Shown: one piece after another, positions 15,598-23,376 of the stretch
How positions within the stretch are numbered: the first letter of the stretch is position 1
Layout: the number at the start of each line of letters is the position of its first letter
Source of the DNA: a virus
IMG/VR virus record: IMGVR_UViG_3300032331_001212
Coordinates: 1 to 23,376 of that record
Direction: 5' to 3' (one strand)
Length of the DNA: 23,376 nt
Notes under the pieces: generated by a model
What the model saw: only the letters and a program-made list of their open reading frames with translations
Told to the model about the DNA's origin: nothing
Database searches by the model: none
Position numbers and translations under genes: made by a program

Positions 15598-17127
15598 TTA
15601 TTTTTTAGGTGGAGCCCATTTATTTACTAAACCATTTATATCCGATGGTATACCAGGATTTACTTTTTGTTTAAACTGTTCGTAAGTAAGTCCTTCTGGT
15701 AATTGTTGACCGATAAATTTACCTTCTAAATAATTATTATAGAGTGTTTTAAAACTATCTTCTTTGTTAGATGATGCTTCACCAAGCGCACTATAGTATT
15801 TATCTTTAGATGTAGCTTCGTACGCATCAATTTTATTTTTCTGATTAGCTGCATCTCTTGTGTATTTATATGAAAGTTCAGCGAGTTTATCAGAATGATT
15901 TTGAGCTTTAATAGTTTCTTCACTCTTAAGACCGTAAGTTGCTGCTGCAATATCTTCCGCACGTTTAGCTTGAGAAAGTTTAGCTTGAATATCAAATTGT
16001 TTTTCGCGAGCTGTTTCAAATTTATCTTTAGCTTTAGCGTAATCTTCCATGCCCATTGTAGCGCCTTCAGCAATATTTTGTAGTGCATAGCGAGATTTAC
16101 CAGCTGCCATACCTAATCCTGCACGGGCTAATGCCATCCAAGGTGCTTGTTCTTCTTGTTTAGTTGAACGCTCTTCCATCTTTTTTAATTTTTCTTCTAG
16201 CTGTGGACGCATCGTGTCAGTACCAATCATAGTTCTATATTTATCCATGCCTGCTTCAGCTGCGCCTGCAGGATCTTGATGAAGTTTTGCATATTCAGCA
16301 GAATAATCAGGTAGTGGTTGGTATAACCCTCCTGCTCCGCCAGCACCTGGACCATTTGCCGGTCCTGCACCTTGTCCGCCTTGAGGGGGAGTCATAGCAT
16401 TTAATGCATTAGGCGAAGGTTGGAATTGTGAAGGGCTTCCAATACCTGTAATTGATTGAGGTAATTGAGTTGAATCTACTCTCGGTCCGCCTGTTTGAGC
16501 TGTAGGTGCTGGCATTATAGCAGGAGCTTCTGTACTTGGCGCAGCAGATTGTAATGCCGCTAATTCTTGTTTAATCTCCGCCTGTCTAGCTTTATTAGAA
16601 GCGTCTTGTGATGGAGTAATCTTTGTGAGTGGGTCAGTAGTTAATGACACGTATTCATTTTGTAATCTTTGAATTCTATCTTGTTTAGCTAAATCTCCTT
16701 GGCCTCTTTGCTTATAGCTTTCCCACCACTTGCCGATTCTTGATTGCGCAACTTCGCCGCCATCATCAAACGCAACAATACCGCCTGAAGCAAAGCTATT
16801 TTCATTATACATATCACCCGTATCAAGTGCTGCTACACCGCCTTGAGCCATACCTTGTGGAGCTTGTGCTGGCATCGGAGCTTGCATTTGTTGTGGGGCT
16901 ACAGACGCTATACCTTGTTGCATAGGTGGTGGAGGCGCTGCTAAATCTTCAGCTACAGTTGTTTGAGGAGCTTGTTGTTGTTGATACTTTTCTCTCATTG
17001 TCTTACGACGTTGTAATTCACTTAGTGCTAAATACGTAGGCACTTCACCTGTAGGATTTTGAACATACCCTGCTAATGTTTGATCAGGTAAACCTTTTAG
17101 TTGGTCTTGTAGTTTAATAATGTTCAT
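15598..17127 (-). CDS. virion protein with GG-x-x-AF-x-DGG motif (509 aa), gp15-like position
   Basis: A 509-residue probable virion protein. The N-terminus (about 7-50: LKGLPDQTLAGYVQNPTGEV, then ALSELQRRK) resembles a start common in marine phage structural proteins. Residues about 52-92 are Pro/Gln/Met-rich. A Gly module follows: MAQGG (93-97), DTG (102-104), GGIVAFDDGG (115-124). Residues about 190-265 are Pro/Gly-rich linker, and about 295-460 are Lys/Glu/Ala-rich helix, probably coiled coil. AAGGA lies 5 bases before ATG 17127, overlapping the stop of the preceding gene. Order next to the giant protein suggests the equivalent of T7 gp15, but sequence alone gives no homology I can claim. 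No catalytic motif is visible. Confidence 0.75.
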   Translation of the reverse strand: MNIIKLQDQLKGLPDQTLAGYVQNPTGEVPTYLALSELQRRKTMREKYQQQQAPQTTVAEDLAAPPPPMQQGIASVAPQQMQAPMPAQAPQGMAQGGVAALDTGDMYNENSFASGGIVAFDDGGEVAQSRIGKWWESYKQRGQGDLAKQDRIQRLQNEYVSLTTDPLTKITPSQDASNKARQAEIKQELAALQSAAPSTEAPAIMPAPTAQTGGPRVDSTQLPQSITGIGSPSQFQPSPNALNAMTPPQGGQGAGPANGPGAGGAGGLYQPLPDYSAEYAKLHQDPAGAAEAGMDKYRTMIGTDTMRPQLEEKLKKMEERSTKQEEQAPWMALARAGLGMAAGKSRYALQNIAEGATMGMEDYAKAKDKFETAREKQFDIQAKLSQAKRAEDIAAATYGLKSEETIKAQNHSDKLAELSYKYTRDAANQKNKIDAYEATSKDKYYSALGEASSNKEDSFKTLYNNYLEGKFIGQQLPEGLTYEQFKQKVNPGIPSDINGLVNKWAPPKK

Positions 17128-17135
17128 ATTTATCC

Positions 17136-18314
17136 TTAACTCAATGCCTTATAGAGACCAAGTCCAGCTAAACCTAAACCACCCACTTGCGAAGCGATAC
17201 TTGGTTGTGGATTATATTGTGTTTGAGTAGAACCAAGAGCGCCTGCATTACCGCGAAGAATATTACTGAGGTATTCAAGTTGTTGTTTTTGGTAATTACG
17301 TGCTTCCATTTCTTGTTGGTAAGCCATATCAAGTTTCTTTTGTTTCATTGCTTGAGGTTCTGCAGCACTTGCAGCTTGTGCTTTAAGTCTTTCAAGATTA
17401 GATTGTTGTTCTTGTGCAGCTGTAGCCGCTAAAGCTTTAGATGCATCAGTACCCATTTGTAATCCAGCTAAACCAATATCTTTACCTAAACCGGCTTTAT
17501 ATTGTTGGCCTTGTTGAGTAGCTTTTTGTGCTTCTAAATTAGCTTGTTGATTTGCTAATGCAGCTTGTTGACGTCTAGCTTGGTCTTGATTAAATTGACT
17601 TATTGCTGATTCGTATCCTGACTGTGAACCCCTAGCTTGAATATCACCAATGTTTTGACCTAAATTACGTTGTGCTTCAGCCATCATTAAAGCGTTTCTA
17701 GCGCCGCCAAATGTACCACGTTGTTGAGAACCTGCAGTTAAACGATTCATATCCATAGCAGACTGACGTCTTGCTTCACGTAGTGCAATATCCGTTACAT
17801 TTTGTTGGTAAGGCGACATATAACGTGATGCATCTCCTGCGCCAAAAGAACGACTATTTACTGATTGTTCTTGAATAGCAGCTGGATCATATCCAAAAGC
17901 TTGATTTAAACCTTGAGCAGCGGCACCATAACCCATACCTTGACCAACTCCAAGACCTGATGTTGCTTGACCAAAACCACCTGGAGTTTGTAGCCCTGCT
18001 ACTTCTTGTTGAACTGCTTGTTGTCCTGGCTCAAATCCTGCAATTCTTTCGCCTTGATAGGGAACATAGGCTTTCATGCCTGTAACATCACCGCCGCCAA
18101 TTACCTTACCTTTTTTATCGTATACTAAAGGAGAAGTATCATAAACTTGTTTGCCAGTTTGTTTTAAAAGCTCTTCGTAGTACGGCTTAGCATATGCAGG
18201 CAAGTTTGTAGAATAAGAAGTTGTGTTACCCCCACCGCCACCACCCGAGCTACCATAAAAAGTAAAGGCTTCTACTAGGTTTTGTACCCAATTGAATATA
18301 TTAAATAATTTCAT
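17136..18314 (-). CDS. Gln/Ala-rich virion protein (392 aa), gp14-like position
   Basis: A 392-residue protein, probably structural. It begins with an amphipathic or hydrophobic stretch (1-20, MKLFNIFNWV and on), then a six-glycine run (24-29), then a NLPAYAKPYYEELL helix typical of phage internal or tail proteins. Residues about 165-355 are very rich in Gln, Ala and Arg with long helical, coiled-coil character. The tail has Gly-rich hydrophobic residues. ATG 18314 overlaps the stop of the gp13-like gene (ATGA). By order it corresponds to T7 gp14, a core protein that inserts in the outer membrane at ejection; the hydrophobic N-terminus is compatible with that, but the link is positional only. 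Confidence 0.75.
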   Translation of the reverse strand: MKLFNIFNWVQNLVEAFTFYGSSGGGGGGNTTSYSTNLPAYAKPYYEELLKQTGKQVYDTSPLVYDKKGKVIGGGDVTGMKAYVPYQGERIAGFEPGQQAVQQEVAGLQTPGGFGQATSGLGVGQGMGYGAAAQGLNQAFGYDPAAIQEQSVNSRSFGAGDASRYMSPYQQNVTDIALREARRQSAMDMNRLTAGSQQRGTFGGARNALMMAEAQRNLGQNIGDIQARGSQSGYESAISQFNQDQARRQQAALANQQANLEAQKATQQGQQYKAGLGKDIGLAGLQMGTDASKALAATAAQEQQSNLERLKAQAASAAEPQAMKQKKLDMAYQQEMEARNYQKQQLEYLSNILRGNAGALGSTQTQYNPQPSIASQVGGLGLAGLGLYKALS

Positions 18315-18724
18315 AAATCTTTCTCCACAACATGTCTTATAGTATTAAAGTTTGCCTTGATTTTATATAGCCTAGCCTGCGCTTCTTGTGCCCATGCACT
18401 TACTTTTGTTGCCCCTTGCATTCTAGCCCAATCTTCTACTTGGCTAAATGTTTGATCATTTACTATTCCGTGACCGCCTAATGTAGTTATAAACATCACG
18501 CGGCTATTAGGATAATTTTTAAATTCAACTGCCATAGCCCCATTTAATTTATTATTTTCATCAACAGATACTAATAGAGTTTGTTCGCCTCTTACTAATA
18601 AAAGTTTTAACTGCTCTAAAGTACAATCCCCTGTACCCACATTAATTGAGCTGTCTAAATAACTATTAATTTCGTCCCAAATATTATATATATTATTGGG
18701 TGCTACGATTTGTACTGTGTTCAT
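18311..18724 (-). CDS. GNAT-like small virion-associated protein, T7 gp13-like (137 aa)
   Basis: A 137-residue protein with a GNAT-acyltransferase-like layout: a G-E-Q-T-L-L-V-S-V strand (about 51-59), GAMAVEFKNYPNSRVMFI (62-79), THLGG-type turn TTLGG, a helix with VEDWARMQGATKVSAWAQ, and RLYKIKANF near the end. T7 gp13 is a similarly sized GNAT-like protein needed for internal core assembly, and this gene lies just before the presumed core genes. The acetyl-CoA R/Q-x-x-G-x-G/A loop is not evident, so it is probably not an active enzyme. Overlaps ATGA with both neighbours, indicating tight translational coupling. Confidence 0.7.
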   Translation of the reverse strand: MNTVQIVAPNNIYNIWDEINSYLDSSINVGTGDCTLEQLKLLLVRGEQTLLVSVDENNKLNGAMAVEFKNYPNSRVMFITTLGGHGIVNDQTFSQVEDWARMQGATKVSAWAQEAQARLYKIKANFNTIRHVVEKDL

Positions 18725-20130
18725 GCTGGTAGGTAATTAGTAGCCTTAATTTGTTTACCTTGTTTCTTATGTCCTGTTCGTGCTTGACGTACTTTGTCTA
18801 ACATAGAATATAATTTTTGTGAGCCCGCTTTAGATGACCCGTTACCTAAGTGACTAACTACATCTGCAGGCACTACAAATTCTCCATCAGCTAAACGAGC
18901 TGGATGTTCTCCCTCTATTGTAGCAGGAATTGAATCGCTCATACCATCACCTGGGCCATGTAAATATCCTCCATCAGCAAAAGCAATTGCACCTCCACCA
19001 GCATAACCTAAAGTCTTAGCAGTATTCATGGCTTCAGCATTTGCTAAGCTATCTAATCTACCAATACCAAAACCATCTTTGCTTAGTGAATTGTTATTTA
19101 AACTATCTGAAGTACCGTAAGTATTATAGTTACCACCCGCTAAAGTACCAGCATAACTTCCTGATCCACTAACCGCTCCGCCCGCAGCTAATAAACGAAG
19201 TCCAGTATCATTACCCAAATTCAATGTAGCATACGGATCATATTTATCTTCTCCAGATTTAATTGGTTCACCATAAATATCAGTAGGTTCTAATCCACCT
19301 AATAGACCGCCCGCACCTGTCAAAGCTAATTTAGTACCTATGTTAGGAACAGCAGCTTTAGCAGCTTCCCATGCACCTGATTGACCTGATATTAAATTAC
19401 CAATACCTTTTGCAGAAGTTTTTAATTCTTGCATTGGGTTAAACGCACTAGACCCTGAAAAAGAAGAACCCGGTCCAGCGCCGCTAGAAATTGCTAAATT
19501 TTCAGCATTAGTTAATGCGGCTGTATCATATCCTCCAGCGCCAGCAAATGGATTAGGGGTATTCGCAGTAACGCCAAGATTAGGGGCGCCCGCCGCAGCA
19601 TATTCTCCTGCTTGACCAAATATAGTTTCAGGGCCAATTCCAGGAGCACCCATGTTACCTGCTGTAAACATGCCAACATTACCTGCACCGCCTACTGTAG
19701 AAGCTGCAGTATTTTTTAGTGCCTCAGTAGCAGCAGCAGTGCCTGTATTTGCACCAGCAGAAGCTGCAAGAGCTTTACCTATATCAGCACCACCGTATCC
19801 GCCCATACCGCCCATTAGCCCACCCATTAAAATATTATCGCCTTTAGCAGCAGCTAACCCTGCACCTGTTGCAGCACCTGCCATTAAAGCTGCGGTAGTA
19901 CCAAAACCCGGAGCTACCATAGAACCTATAATAGTTGGTAAGAATGAACTAAATAATCCACCTAAGCTAAATGCTTCAGGCATACCTGTATCTGGGTTAA
20001 TAGTTAATGAACCGCCCTGAGCCATAGCTAGACCTTGAAGTCCTGCTACTTCGTTTGGGCTCATATGAACGAGCATAGAGTCGCCGTTGCGACCTAGAGA
20101 GGCTAAACCTTGGGAAGCTTGATGTATCAT
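18721..20130 (-). CDS. Gly/Ala-rich virion protein with conserved C-terminal module (469 aa)
   Basis: A 469-residue virion protein of a family recurrent in aquatic podoviruses. The N-terminus has GDSMLVHMSPNEV (16-28), MAQGG (36-40) and DTGM (47-50). Residues about 57-130 are hydrophobic and Gly/Ala/Met-rich, with stretches long enough to cross a membrane. The middle is low-complexity. The C-terminal 95 residues are strongly patterned: GGAIAFADGG (379-388), GPGDGMSDSIPA (about 392-403), then ADGEFVVPADVVSHLGNGSS (about 413-432). It sits just upstream of the gp13-like gene. A role in the internal core or tail machinery is inferred; no enzyme motif is seen. AAGGA lies 9 bases before the start, after a 40-base gap. 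Confidence 0.75.
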   Translation of the reverse strand: MIHQASQGLASLGRNGDSMLVHMSPNEVAGLQGLAMAQGGSLTINPDTGMPEAFSLGGLFSSFLPTIIGSMVAPGFGTTAALMAGAATGAGLAAAKGDNILMGGLMGGMGGYGGADIGKALAASAGANTGTAAATEALKNTAASTVGGAGNVGMFTAGNMGAPGIGPETIFGQAGEYAAAGAPNLGVTANTPNPFAGAGGYDTAALTNAENLAISSGAGPGSSFSGSSAFNPMQELKTSAKGIGNLISGQSGAWEAAKAAVPNIGTKLALTGAGGLLGGLEPTDIYGEPIKSGEDKYDPYATLNLGNDTGLRLLAAGGAVSGSGSYAGTLAGGNYNTYGTSDSLNNNSLSKDGFGIGRLDSLANAEAMNTAKTLGYAGGGAIAFADGGYLHGPGDGMSDSIPATIEGEHPARLADGEFVVPADVVSHLGNGSSKAGSQKLYSMLDKVRQARTGHKKQGKQIKATNYLPA

Positions 20131-20170
20131 AAAGAGAAGTCCTTAATTTTGTCTAATAATATCATGTTTT

Positions 20171-20842
20171 TTACGCTGAAACAAAGTTTATTGCTAGCGA
20201 TGCAGAGGCTCCTGTTGGTGCTGGGCCCGCCGCTGCTATTGGAGATATAGTTACTCCTGTAGTACTAGCACTCCACATAATTTGCCAAGAATCACCATTC
20301 TCTTCATCAGTCATAATTGTAGCAGCTGCCGTTACATTAGTTCCACCACCAGGTAAAGTATATATACGTGTAGTACCAGGGAAATCTATAACACCATAAT
20401 TTAAACTATTTAATCTGAACCATACGGATACTGTAGAAGCTCCTGCTGTAGTTTTTAATAAATTTAAAGTATATGAAAAATTATAATAGTGTGAATCAGG
20501 AATAACTATTTTAGACGAATCAACTATATCTATATATGGACTGAATTCATTTGGTCCTGCATAAGTAGTAGGTAAATAAGGTGAATCCCAAGTAACAGCA
20601 TAAGCGGTATTAGCTAAAGTAGCTGGTTGAGAAGTTGTGTCTAAAACTGCAAGAAAAGGAAAATTAAAGTATCGTCCTACATCAGGAGTAATAAGGTATC
20701 TAAAAACAATATCAAGCTGGTTAAAATATAAACGTAATACATCAGTTAAAGCATTAAAATATATTTGTGAATAATTTGTTGGTGGAATAGGTAAGTTAGG
20801 CGCTTTAGGCGGTTTAATATTTGCAATATTAATATTTGCCAT
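20171..20842 (-). CDS. virion protein with beta-rich C-terminal domain (223 aa)
   Basis: A 223-residue probable structural protein. The N-terminal 45 residues, Pro-rich (PPKAPNLPIPP) then a helix LTDVLRLYFNQLD, resemble a short attachment module seen in phage structural proteins. The remaining about 170 residues are Thr/Ser/Tyr/Gly-rich, beta-strand in character, and almost without charged residues, consistent with a jelly-roll or immunoglobulin-like fold. It could be a small decoration, fibre-tip or receptor-binding protein; the 41-residue sized N-terminal arm suggests assembly into a larger structure. It follows the 651-residue tail gene with a 2-base gap. Function not assigned. Confidence 0.65.
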   Translation of the reverse strand: MANINIANIKPPKAPNLPIPPTNYSQIYFNALTDVLRLYFNQLDIVFRYLITPDVGRYFNFPFLAVLDTTSQPATLANTAYAVTWDSPYLPTTYAGPNEFSPYIDIVDSSKIVIPDSHYYNFSYTLNLLKTTAGASTVSVWFRLNSLNYGVIDFPGTTRIYTLPGGGTNVTAAATIMTDEENGDSWQIMWSASTTGVTISPIAAAGPAPTGASASLAINFVSA

Positions 20843-20844
20843 GT

Positions 20845-22800
20845 TTAGCCCCTAGTTCCATCAGGACGTGCATCAAGTCTTGGCATACCTAATTGCCATT
20901 GAGTACCTAAAGTATCAGATGCAATTCTGAAATTTAATTGACGTCCACGGGCTCTAATAAATATTTGATTTGTATATTGATCAATTTCTGCTGATGCGGT
21001 AATAACTTCTTGTGTAGTAGTTTGTCCTTCAGCATTTGTTGTATCACTTGTAGCGCCTGGGAAGTTTCTAACGCCTACAGTTATATCAACGCTTGGTGTA
21101 GGATTAATATTTGTGTTAGACCCCCTAAAATTAATATCAGGGATAATACGGCGAACTAACATAAACTTATCACCGTCATCAATATCTACATCGGCTGATT
21201 GAATAAATGCAGGTAATGGTAATGTGCCCACTCTTTCCCCTGCGTCAACGCCGTCTTCATGGTTATAAATAACCCCGGCAGATGCTGCGAATGGATATAA
21301 GGAAGTTGATGAATCTAACCAAGCTGTTCTAGATATATCACCATAATACCAAATATTTTCAGAATGGTTGTATATAACATATCGATCAATTTCATTTGAG
21401 TTAGCCGTGCAATATAACCATATAATCTCATTAAATTGATTGTTTGTGCCCGCTATAGTTAATGAGTTTTGAGTAGGATTAATATTTTCAAAAATAAGTT
21501 GTCTTAATGTACAAGGTAACGTATCAACACGACCTGAGTATGTATAAAACTTATTGACGCCCATCCAATATACAATGTTGTTAGCACTTGTTACTGCATT
21601 AGGACCGACAATAGTAATTTCATGTGATATTTCTTGTAAGCCAAATACTTCTACGGTACCTAAAAATTGTAATGAACTAAGAGCCGAGTCAGTAAAAATC
21701 ACGGTTTCTTGTCGAGTATTAAACCCGGTTACAATTCTAGAACCTGACACACATCTTAAATAACCTGCAGTATTAGCTCCTTCTGGAACCCAATTATAGG
21801 GTTGAAGTCCGTCAACAGCATCTACATTAGACCATCGTAATAATAACGCATCATAAGTTCCAACATATGGAGCGGGTGCTAATGGATCATAATTAGTGCA
21901 GCCCAACGCTAATAAATGACCTGAAGGATGAAACATAACTTTAGTAACTTGTTGAGGAACTCCCGCCGCTACAGGAACCGATGCAATTGTATAATCCTGT
22001 AAAAGAATACCTCTGTATGAGAAACTACTATCATATTGCCAATAGTAAATATATGAGCCATTTACATTAAATATTAAATCATTATTCCAGTTATCAAAGA
22101 ATACAAATCTAGCAGGTTGATAAATAGGTACAGTAGATCCTGAACCCCATGAGTTTCTTCCCCATGATCCTGCGCCCCAACCATAACCAGCAGTAACAAT
22201 AGCATTACCAATACTAATTTCACATTCAACAGTAATGTCTGTACCACCAAGTCCGCTTGCTGTAGCGTCAGCTGGAGTCGTCACTTCAATATCAAAAGTA
22301 TTTGCTGTTACATTAAATATTTTATGATCAGTATTAATTTCAGTAATAGGTATATCATTAATTTTTTCTGGAACACCAGTTCCTGCAACACCGCTAATAA
22401 TAACCCAATCACCTTCTTCACAATTATGGCTTGCTAAAGTAACTGTTATAGTGGTAGATAAATCAATAGTAGATAAGCAATTATCAGTAGATGGTGTAGT
22501 ACTAGTAGTAAAAGTTTCTCTAATAGGTGTTATATTATAAAGCTGAGTACCTGCATTAACATAGATTCGCTCATTAGTACCAATAGCTAAAAGAATGTTA
22601 CCGTCAGTGGTAATCCAGCTAAACAATGTTCTAGCTGAACCTACGTAATCTTCAAGGGATTTAACAGTCCAGCCACCCATTTTTTCAGGGAAGCCTGAAC
22701 GGAATCGCACCCACTGAATATCATACCATCCACCTTCGGAAGCATAATCAGTTTGATCTTTATTAACACCTGGTTTAAATACTAGTTTACTTAACGCCAT
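20845..22800 (-). CDS. tail/DNA-stabilisation protein (P22 gp10- or T7 gp12-like)
   Basis: A 651-residue tail protein with an opening LVFKPGVNKDQTDYASEGGW (6-25), followed by VRFRSGFPEKMGGW (31-44). This opening is typical of the packaged-DNA stabilisation or tail-nozzle proteins of P22-like and aquatic podoviruses. Most of the chain is Thr/Ser/Asn/Gly-rich beta strand, with repeated F-x-W/I-W-L-Y-x-x-segments that suit a beta-propeller-like fold. GYGWGAGSWGRNSWG (205-219) is a Trp/Gly loop found in this type. It would form the tail tube or plug below the portal. Its ATG shares a base with the lysozyme stop (TAATG overlap). P22 gp10 and T7 gp12 are both possible; the sequence by eye does not decide. 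Confidence 0.75.
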   Translation of the reverse strand: MALSKLVFKPGVNKDQTDYASEGGWYDIQWVRFRSGFPEKMGGWTVKSLEDYVGSARTLFSWITTDGNILLAIGTNERIYVNAGTQLYNITPIRETFTTSTTPSTDNCLSTIDLSTTITVTLASHNCEEGDWVIISGVAGTGVPEKINDIPITEINTDHKIFNVTANTFDIEVTTPADATASGLGGTDITVECEISIGNAIVTAGYGWGAGSWGRNSWGSGSTVPIYQPARFVFFDNWNNDLIFNVNGSYIYYWQYDSSFSYRGILLQDYTIASVPVAAGVPQQVTKVMFHPSGHLLALGCTNYDPLAPAPYVGTYDALLLRWSNVDAVDGLQPYNWVPEGANTAGYLRCVSGSRIVTGFNTRQETVIFTDSALSSLQFLGTVEVFGLQEISHEITIVGPNAVTSANNIVYWMGVNKFYTYSGRVDTLPCTLRQLIFENINPTQNSLTIAGTNNQFNEIIWLYCTANSNEIDRYVIYNHSENIWYYGDISRTAWLDSSTSLYPFAASAGVIYNHEDGVDAGERVGTLPLPAFIQSADVDIDDGDKFMLVRRIIPDINFRGSNTNINPTPSVDITVGVRNFPGATSDTTNAEGQTTTQEVITASAEIDQYTNQIFIRARGRQLNFRIASDTLGTQWQLGMPRLDARPDGTRG

Positions 22801-23249
22801 TATTTACCCTCAAAGAGTGCTTTCTCATCCAATCTACGGGCTTGTAGACCTCTGAGTATTTTACCACCTGCACGACAATATTTCACTAACGATTCCATAG
22901 CCGCCTTTTTATCTCCACGAAGAAGCGCTTGACGGAGTGTTGATCGCTGAAATGTACCCAAGCCAAGATTAAAGGCAAAAGATATAAGGCAATCAAATTC
23001 ACATTGTCGAAGAGGCACGTTAGGTAACATCTTAGATATTCCAAGCTCAAAGCGTCGTAAGTCTGATTTAAGAAGTCCATCTATTTCTTCTTCCGTAAAA
23101 GTTCTGTTATAAGAATCAGGCAAAGATTTGCCATCGCCGATAAGGTGACCCACACCAACAGTCCACAAGTTTGCAGGGCAACGATAGGGACGACTACGCA
23201 CACCTTCGTGATGTTTAATAAGAGCGATGCCAGCTTTTGATACATTCAC
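22800..23249 (-). CDS. endolysin, GH24 phage-type lysozyme with Cys in the triad
   Basis: A 149-residue muramidase of the T4/lambdoid GH24 family, which cuts the bond between N-acetylmuramic acid and N-acetylglucosamine in peptidoglycan. The active-site motif is E15-x8-C24-x5-T30 (HEGVRSRPYRCPANLWTVGV). The Asp of T4 (D20) is replaced by Cys, as in some other phage lysozymes. The LGLGTFQRSTLRQALLRGD stretch (94-112) is the usual C-lobe helix pattern. There is no signal peptide or SAR anchor, so it relies on a holin to reach the wall. The start is GTG at 23249, immediately after the stop of the holin-like gene, with no gap; an AAAGAAAT-type purine tract upstream serves as a weak ribosome site. 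Confidence 0.9.
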   Translation of the reverse strand: MNVSKAGIALIKHHEGVRSRPYRCPANLWTVGVGHLIGDGKSLPDSYNRTFTEEEIDGLLKSDLRRFELGISKMLPNVPLRQCEFDCLISFAFNLGLGTFQRSTLRQALLRGDKKAAMESLVKYCRAGGKILRGLQARRLDEKALFEGK

Positions 23250-23375
23250 TTATTTCTTTTCCCAAGTTCTAGCACCAAAGTAGAATCCAATAATAGAAGC
23301 TACGATGCTCATCTCATCACTAGAAAATACAACGTCCATAGATTCACGACTAAAGCCAGATGATTGAACTGCCCA
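23250..23375 (-). CDS. holin-like protein, C-terminal fragment (41 aa, runs off the window)
   Basis: The last 41 codons of a gene whose start lies beyond the right edge. The visible residues end with FSSDEMSIVASIIGFYFGAR, then TWEKK. The IIGFYFGAR-x-x-E-K ending matches the C-terminal segment of three-transmembrane phage and gene-transfer-agent holins, in which a final membrane helix ends in FWFG-S/A-R. The gene stops one base before the GTG start of the lysozyme (TAA then GTG), which forms a lysis cassette. Base 23376 is left over from the reading frame, so the gene is partial at its 5' end. Confidence 0.6.
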   Translation of the reverse strand, partial: WAVQSSGFSRESMDVVFSSDEMSIVASIIGFYFGARTWEKK

Positions 23376-23376
23376 T

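Noticed and set aside
15726-16088. Open frame of 120 codons in another frame of the - strand
   Set aside because: The Lys/Leu/Ile-only composition is that of a shifted frame within an Ala/Lys-rich helical region of the 509-residue gene.
19652-20020. Open frame of 122 codons on the + strand, Pro/Ala-rich
   Set aside because: It is the antisense image of the Gly/Ala-rich low-complexity part of the 469-residue virion gene.

Overview
The window is a piece of a tailed-phage genome (Caudoviricetes, most likely a podovirus). It has a compact set of phage replication genes on the + strand and tail, ejection and lysis genes on the - strand. Nearly every base is coding, junctions are typically ATGA or TAATG overlaps, the DNA is AT-rich, and there are no tRNAs, rRNAs, insertion sequences or CRISPR arrays. 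Several proteins have the look of families I associate with uncultured aquatic (marine or freshwater) podoviruses of Gram-negative bacteria. These include the tail protein with the pGVnkDqT start, the GG-x-x-AF-x-DGG virion proteins and the small PFe-x-Me-x-GDSFfvP protein. The host cannot be named from the sequence. Terminase, portal, capsid, RNA polymerase and integrase genes are not in the window.

Left part, + strand (42-9926): a small zinc-finger protein, a small C-terminally anchored protein, a family A DNA polymerase with an active-looking 3'-5' exonuclease, a 55-residue protein, a Cas4/RecB-type nuclease with four cysteines, and a small HNH-like protein. After a probable promoter come an SNF2-type helicase, a coiled-coil protein of unknown role, a zinc-finger protein that may bind ssDNA, and a small helix-turn-helix protein. 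A second probable promoter and a perfect palindrome precede a primase-helicase fusion (AEP-like primase plus DUF927-like ATPase). The unit ends with a small conserved protein. Polymerase, primase-helicase, SSB candidate, nuclease and SNF2 helicase together could supply most of a replisome and recombination toolkit.

Right part, - strand (9923-23376, read right to left): the C-terminal end of a holin-like protein, a GH24 lysozyme with a Cys in the catalytic triad, a 651-residue tail protein, a 223-residue structural protein, a 469-residue Gly/Ala-rich virion protein, a small T7 gp13-like protein, a Gln/Ala-rich 392-residue protein, a 509-residue virion protein, and a 1890-residue ejection-type protein with an embedded HExxH metallopeptidase-like domain. 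The order small GNAT-like protein, then 392, 509 and 1890 residues, parallels T7 genes 13-14-15-16 and suggests an internal core that is ejected with the DNA. The two halves meet tail to tail with stop codons overlapping by two bases and the genes by four, leaving no room for an intergenic terminator.

I did not find a defence island or a clearly new system. The most interesting points are the leucine at the PolA 762-equivalent position, the non-T7 primase-helicase beside SNF2 and Cas4-like proteins, the metallopeptidase signature inside the giant virion protein, a Gly-rich module that is contiguous in one virion protein and split in another, and the palindromic sites in front of the SNF2 and primase genes. 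Functional calls rest on motif reading by eye; no database search was possible.
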